In this document: in pieces, positions 17,843-22,273 of the stretch
How positions within the stretch are numbered: the stretch's first letter is position 1
How the letters are laid out: the number at the start of each line of letters is the position of its first letter
Source: Haplomitrium mnioides
Lineage: Eukaryota; Marchantiophyta; Haplomitriopsida; Calobryales
NCBI GenBank assembly: GCA_049999725.1
Contig: JBNGIS010030476.1
Location: forward strand, 1 to 22,273
Direction: 5' to 3'
DNA: 22,273 nt
Made by a program: the position numbers and the translations under genes
Notes under the pieces: generated by a model
Databases searched by the model: none
The model's input: the letters and a program-made list of their open reading frames with translations, nothing else
Told to the model about the DNA's origin: nothing

Positions 17843-20450
17843 GTCAGCCAGTGCTTTGGAGCATTCAAGCGGAATTCACGAAATCAGAAGCACCATTGGC
17901 CATATGTTCCCTTTGCGAGTGTGAAGGCCTCTTAGGAACAGCTGATTACCTCAAATAGCTGATAAGAGCAGGGCGCATGAGTCCTGGGAGGGAAACAGGA
18001 TCATGGCGAAGGAGAGGAGGAAGGAGAGCAGTGATCGCCAACCAAGGGAGGGGCCCCATTTTCAAATTCGAAGCAGGCCAGCGAGAATCCGTGGGCCTAA
18101 GGAGGATGCGGGGATCGGAGCCTGGGGAGAAGGAATAGAGTAGCCACCCATGGCGAGGCGATCGTAGGAGGTAGAAGAAGGGATCAACAACAAGGAAGTC
18201 CGAAGGCACTCCGAAGAAAGGCAGATCGCGGGGGTCCTACATCGGCCACAAATCGGGAAGCAAGCATCAAGAGCTGACAGGAGGAGGTGAGATCGTCACG
18301 AGGGCGAGCAAGGCCAAGGAAGAGGGACGCCTCGATCCCGCAAGCAAGAGCGAGCCCTGTAGAGGCCGATCAAACGCTCCATTCGAGTCGGTAAGTCCTG
18401 GCGGAAGAGTGGAGTTCTCGAAGGGTCCCGCGAGATTCCACGGAAACATGGCGTCTCCAGAGCCATTTGCGGGATTCCACGGATGACGTGGCGGCACCAA
18501 GAAGCCCGCGGATCTGCAGACAGGGGCCTCCCTAAGTGGGGAGCCCACTTAACTTGGTTTCGATCTGTCTTACGACATGGGGAGCCTGGTTAAGAGGGAT
18601 CCTCGAGGAACCCAACAAGGGAGCAAGGAAAGGGGCCCGAAACATCGACTTATTGCGGGTCTGGCCGAAGGAAAACGGGAGAGTGCCGGAAGGGCGATGT
18701 ATCGAAGATCCGAGAAGGGGAGGAGCGCGGAAGCCGAAGGGGCGACCTAGCGCAGATTCGTTAGGAGGAAACACAAAGGAGAGCCGAAAGGGGGACTGGT
18801 CACCAATCTGACCGAATAAGAGCGAGTGAAGGCAAAAAGGCGGCTTGTCGACGAACCGGTTCGAACGACACGCATTAGTAGCGAAGCGGTGACCTATCGC
18901 CAATTGTCCAACATGAAGAAAGCTGATCCAGAAGGGCGATATGGCGCCTATCAAGTGGGGGAAAGCAAAGGGCACGTCGGAAGGACAATATATCGACGAA
19001 TCGGTGAGCGAGATGAGAACGGCCGGAAAACGAAACTAATGCTAGTGCAGCCGACGGAGGAGCTAGCGGCGCCGAAAGGGTAACTCTTTGCCGCTTCGGC
19101 ATCCAGAAAGGCAAAAGTTTGATGGGGTGCGGCCGGCATCCGAAAGTTCAAAAGGGGTGAACGGTCCAAAAGGGCCTTGTAGTTCTTATAGCGAGCTTTC
19201 GGAAGTGTTAACGAAGCTAGCCTCAAGCGCGCGTAGTTCTTTCTTCGAAGGTACGTTGAAATGGCAACATCGGCAACGTTCTTATTCGGCGAGCAAGGGA
19301 AGTCCGTGGCGGCTCTACGGATGACGTGGCAAGCGCAAGGAGTCCGCGGGAGGCTTCGGAAACGTGGCGCGTTGAGGAGCCTTGTTGTGTTTCCGTGGGT
19401 CAACAATGGAAGGAGTGGTCAACGCGACGGTCGGCCTACCTCCCTACGGGGCAATGTCGAACTGCGGTACAGCGGACGACATGGGGAGAGGAGAAGAAAG
19501 AAGCATCTACGGGGGGATCTAAGGAGATTCCTTGGAGTCGGTTCCGTGGGGCACTTTGGGAGTCGGCTCCGATAGCCTCTTCGGACCTAGTTCTGCGGGA
19601 ATCTGCGGAGTCTCTCCCCGCAAGATTCCTCGGAGCTCCTCGTTCAAGTTACTGTTGTCCTTGGCTTTTTCCTCGACCAACTGCTGGACACGCGGCGACT
19701 TCTCCCATCCCGTGGTAACGGGATTACCGAACAGTGAAGCCACGCGTCGTCGTCCCCTATTACGAGCTAACGGCAATAACGACTATTCATCATATCGGGC
19801 GTCACGGGGCAGCGCGCGAGGGGAGTATACATTGTTTGCTTTTGAATTCTTTGAGGTTGATACATAGGCAATCTCAGGGCGCGAGGCGACTGCTTGCGAA
19901 GGGGAATCGCAACGAGGGGGGATGGGGTTTGAATTCACTTACAAGACAATGTGAAGCAGAGTTACTCGCTCAAGGAGAACCGGAGGATTTAGAGGAGGAC
20001 TGGGGGAGACCTAGGTGACCTCATCCTTGCAAGCGGACCAAGGCGGAGGGTTACTGATACGGGGTCTTGATTGTATTCTAGTCAGCTAAGACTTCGGGAG
20101 AGGCCACCATGGGCGGACTTGGGGTCGTCTATGCATTCTCTGTGTAGAAGCATCACAACTTGAGGACAAGGAAACCGCAACGAGGGGCGGCTGGAGTGGG
20201 AATTCAGTGAGGAACTACGTGAAGCAATGGTACTAGCTCCAGGGGGCTAAGGGGATTTAGAGGAGGATTGGGGGGAGACCCATGTGACCTCATCATTGCC
20301 GGTGGACCAGAGCGGAGGGTTACTGATACGATAGTTTGAAGGGATTCCGGCCAGTTATGACTTCGAGAGAGGCCGCCAAGTGAGGAGCTTGGGGTTGTCT
20401 CTGCCGTTTCTTGTGTGTGAGCATCAGTCCAGAGTGTTCGGAGGACATTC
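17843..20450. other. GC- and CpG-rich block without a recognisable gene
   Basis: From about 17940 the base composition changes sharply: many 60-base lines around 18600-19800 hold 4-7 CpG, against about one per 60-80 bases in both retrotransposons. Several frames on both strands are open for 80-150 codons, which high GC alone can produce; none shows a motif I know. Recurrent words include GGATGACGTGGC (18481 and 19320), GGAAACATGGCG/GGAAACGTGGCG, and variants of GAAGGGCGATATATCG. A - strand frame at 19519-19776 has coiled-coil-like composition but no start or partner. It ends in a 268-bp tandem duplication. Confidence 0.6.
19898..20433 (+). repeat. Tandem duplication, about 268-bp unit, two diverged copies
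   Basis: CGCAACGAGGGG occurs at 19908 and 20176. The following landmarks repeat with the same offset: GTGAAGCA, GGATTTAGAGGAGGA, GGGGGAGACC, GTGACCTCATC, GCGGAGGGTTACTGATAC, GAGAGGCC and TTGGGGTYGTCT. Divergence is considerable, so the duplication is not recent. Copy 2 contains closely spaced G-runs near 20234-20280. Confidence 0.85.
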
Positions 20451-21404
20451 TGGTGTGTTATTCTTCAAGTGGAGTTGAGAGGGGGGGGGGGCTGTGCGAG
20501 TGCCGGTGCACTGGGCGTAGTAAGACCCATCGAGGCTCGAGGGTGGAGTGGGCTACCTGTAGTTGGTAAAGTTGTCTTCCAGAGGTGGAAGTAAAAGAAA
20601 CTCTCTTCCTAGCCTGAGGAAGTAAAAGCAAGGCTTCTCGTGAGGGAAGTTAAAAAACTATCTGAAGAGGAGGGTGTGTGGGTTGCTGGGCTGCAGTTGT
20701 AAGGTAGCGGGACTCATAAGGGAAGTATTATCAATCAGAAATCCAGAGGGCCTTCAAGGACTCTGTTTTCTCTTGCATATATTGTATATAAGTGTTGTCC
20801 ATATATGTGTAGTTAGATTTCCTTTCTGCAAGTGTGTCCTCTTGATTTGTTAGATTAGTGGACATCGGATCAGTTGAGCAGACCCTGGGAACACACTTGA
20901 AGGGGGAGTCCAATTCCTTGACACAAGTCTGGTATCCTGGGGGTGAATGCTCTCTGTTCCTGATCTGTTTGCATAGTTAGGAATTAGTGTAGCTTAGGAT
21001 AGTTAGGATAATCTATTTCAGCTCTATGACAACCCTGAGAGGGGGAGTCCAGCCCTTTTGTAGTGTTCAGCTATGTAGGTCACTAGCACCATTCTGCCCA
21101 AGCACAAATAAGGTGGTAGGGCCAAAGTCATTGGGTCCTAGGAATAAAGAGGACGAATCACACAAATCACAGTTGAGTGTAATGGATGTGGACCTGTGAA
21201 TGGTGGAATGTCTGACTTGAGTGTGTGAAGAAGAAGAGTGAGAAAAGCATACCAGGCTTGTAAGGAGAGGAAGAGTCCTTAAGGTCTGAAAGTGGTAACT
21301 GGCAAGGGGCCATCTCAGAAAAGAACCTGAAAGCCCAAAAACACGTCCTCCCCTGGCTCGAAATAGGGCCTGAAAAGGTTAAGACCTGAAATAGTGTAGC
21401 GACA
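20451..21404. other. Non-coding stretch with promoter-like and repeated words
   Basis: No protein-like frame. It holds a 10-base G run (20481-20490), two GGAAGTAAAAG words about 32 bp apart near 20589-20630, a TATA-like region near 20776-20796 ending GTATATAAG, and GGGGGAGTCCA at 20902 and again at 21041. TGGTATCCTGG at 20930 recalls the initiator-Met primer site with an internal gap. The set suggests a decayed LTR plus leader of another element, but I cannot find ends. Confidence 0.4.
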
Positions 21405-21462
21405 GTCATTCTTTGCTGTATGTTTGTAGATGTCATGGAATGTGTGTGGACGATGTAGTTGT
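21405..21462 (+). repeat. 58-bp repeat A, copy 1
   Basis: Matches 21792-21849 over 58 bases with few differences; shared core ATGTCATGGAATGTGTGTGG. It lies 27 bp before LTR-like copy 2. Confidence 0.85.
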
Positions 21463-21489
21463 GTAAGTGATGTGTATGTGCATGATAAT

Positions 21490-21747
21490 TGTCACACCAT
21501 TCCATGTATTTTTCTATTTTTAGACATTTTGAGTTTTTTCGTCTTTTTGTGCCTTAGTATATAAGACCATGTACTCTCATCAAAAGGTTATCTTTCGATG
21601 TCTAATTGTGAACCAAGAGGAGAACTAAGGTATTGCAGTTCTTGGAGAAACATGGGTTCTTTGTAAGAAAAGGTGCACTGGTTCTGATATTGGAAGATTA
21701 ACATACATTTGAAATTTCTTCGAGAAGGTATCACTCGAAGAAAAGTA
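21490..21747 (+). repeat. LTR-like repeat, copy 2
   Basis: 258 bp aligning with 8014-8270, including TGTCACACC, TATATAAG (21558-21565) and the CTTCGAGAAGG end. No polypurine tract precedes it. TAAT stands directly before it (21486-21489) and again at its end (21746-21749), each followed by TG. It could be the 3' LTR of the methyltransferase element, or a separate truncated or solo LTR of the same family. Confidence 0.75.
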
Positions 21748-21797
21748 ATTGTGGGTCTCATGCATTGTATGCGCATGAGACTCAATTGTTTGTCATT
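21748..21797 (+). repeat. 50-bp dispersed repeat C, copy 2
   Basis: Copy of 17792-17842, starting exactly where LTR-like copy 2 ends. Its last six bases are the first six of repeat A copy 2. Confidence 0.85.
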
Positions 21798-21849
21798 CTC
21801 TTTTGTATGCTTGTAGATGTCATGGAATGTGTGTGGATGATGTAGTTGT
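21792..21849 (+). repeat. 58-bp repeat A, copy 2
   Basis: Copy of 21405-21462, 387 bp downstream of it. It runs on directly from repeat C. Confidence 0.85.
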
Positions 21850-21986
21850 CCTCTTTGGAATTTTGAAGACTTATCACCATATCAAAGAAAGAACCTCTTG
21901 ACTAAAATTGAGAAAATGAAAAAAACATGGAAAGAGGAGAAACGAGCAGCGATCCGAGGGGGAAAGATGCAAATCCTACCCCCTTG

Positions 21987-22112
21987 GATTTGAATGATTG
22001 TAACTATGCTTACACATTTTTTGATCTCGATTTGAATGATTATAACTATGCTTACACACTTTTTGATCTCAATTTGAATGATTATAGCTATGCTTGCACA
22101 CTTTTTTGTATT
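21987..22112 (+). repeat. Minisatellite, three 42-bp units
   Basis: Units at 21987-22028, 22029-22070 and 22071-22112 start GATTTGAATGATT (third: AATTTGAATGATT) and contain AACTATGCTTACACA. They differ at a few positions. 42 is a multiple of 3, so an 84-codon frame (21927-22181) carries a 14-residue repeat of the form D-L-N-D-x-N-Y-A-Y-T-x-F-D-L. I cannot tell whether that frame is translated; it has no recognised domain. Confidence 0.9.
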
Positions 22113-22236
22113 GATGTTATTATTATCGCACTTGTTTGTAAACCCCCAACCTTAGTTGTTTGGGGCTTTCACTTCTCTTGATACTAGGTAGTTGATGTCA
22201 TATGTTGTCAGGCTATGGTTCTTTTACTTTCTTTAC

Positions 22237-22250
22237 CGCACCTCGGTGCG
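22237..22250 (+). other. Short perfect palindrome (CGCACC-TC-GGTGCG)
   Basis: A 6-bp stem around a 2-base centre, preceded by a T-rich stretch. About 90 bp upstream another stem (CAAC-CTTA-GTTG within C and G runs, 22141-22164) occurs. Both could be at the 3' end of an element continuing past the window. Confidence 0.5.
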
Positions 22251-22273
22251 CAGGTGTACTTTTGGTCTTTATG

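Noticed and set aside
18532-18975. 147-codon open frame on the - strand in the CpG-rich block
   Set aside because: Overlaps other long frames on both strands in high-GC sequence, has low-complexity Pro/Ser/Phe composition, and shows no motif. GC content alone can keep it open.
19519-19776. - strand frame with coiled-coil-like VQQLVEEKAKDNSNLNEEL
   Set aside because: Composition is protein-like, but there is no ATG start, it is short, it is bounded by stops without plausible splice continuity, and a + strand frame is equally open. Not enough for a gene call.
1-22273. tRNA, rRNA, CRISPR or bacterial operon features
   Set aside because: None seen; gene content and decay are those of eukaryotic transposable elements.

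Overview
This window reads as plant nuclear DNA made almost entirely of decayed transposable elements. The evidence is an LTR retrotransposon with a chromodomain (a chromovirus, Ty3/gypsy group) and an initiator-Met-tRNA type primer site, TATA-bearing LTRs, a second and unusual gypsy element, nested insertions, and protein decay dominated by C-to-T/G-to-A changes, as expected of long-term cytosine methylation. I see no host protein gene, tRNA, rRNA or CRISPR array. The host is probably a land plant (or close streptophyte relative) with a large repeat-rich genome. The type of gypsy element at 11-17.6 kb makes a non-flowering lineage attractive, but that is inference.

Layout. 1-1796: AT-rich non-coding DNA with a TATA-like promoter stretch and short repeats. 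1797-7198: a complete chromovirus, with target duplication AGGTG, 512-bp and 467-bp LTRs, and gag, protease, RT, RNase H, integrase and chromodomain, all killed by many stop codons. 7199-8013: the interrupted flank, a coiled-coil remnant resembling a LINE ORF1. 8014-8270: a TGTCACACC-starting, TATA-bearing LTR-like repeat, copied again at 21490-21747. 8271-11172: a 2.9-kb non-coding leader rich in short CGAGCA-like motifs. 11173-17623: the coding core of a second Ty3/gypsy element. 17843-20450: a GC- and CpG-rich block unlike everything else here, ending in a 268-bp tandem duplication. 20450-22273: a mosaic of short duplicated pieces, a second promoter-like stretch, and a 42-bp x 3 minisatellite.

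The main discovery is in the second gypsy element. Its order is gag - protease - C5-cytosine DNA methyltransferase - RT - RNase H - integrase - PHD finger. The methyltransferase lies between protease and RT and shows motifs I, II, IV (Pro-Cys-Gln), VI (Glu-Asn-Val), VIII, IX and X in canonical, non-permuted order, most like DNMT3. The PHD finger at the C-terminus of the integrase reading frame keeps all eight zinc ligands (Cys4-His-Cys3). When intact, the element would have carried both a DNA-methylation writer and a probable histone-tail reader. This copy is dead: it has stops, several frameshifts, and a deletion that removed the N-terminal half of integrase.

The two elements contrast in how integration is likely tied to chromatin: the first has the usual chromodomain after integrase, the second a PHD finger at the same place. 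All assignments are by reading translated motifs; no database search was run.
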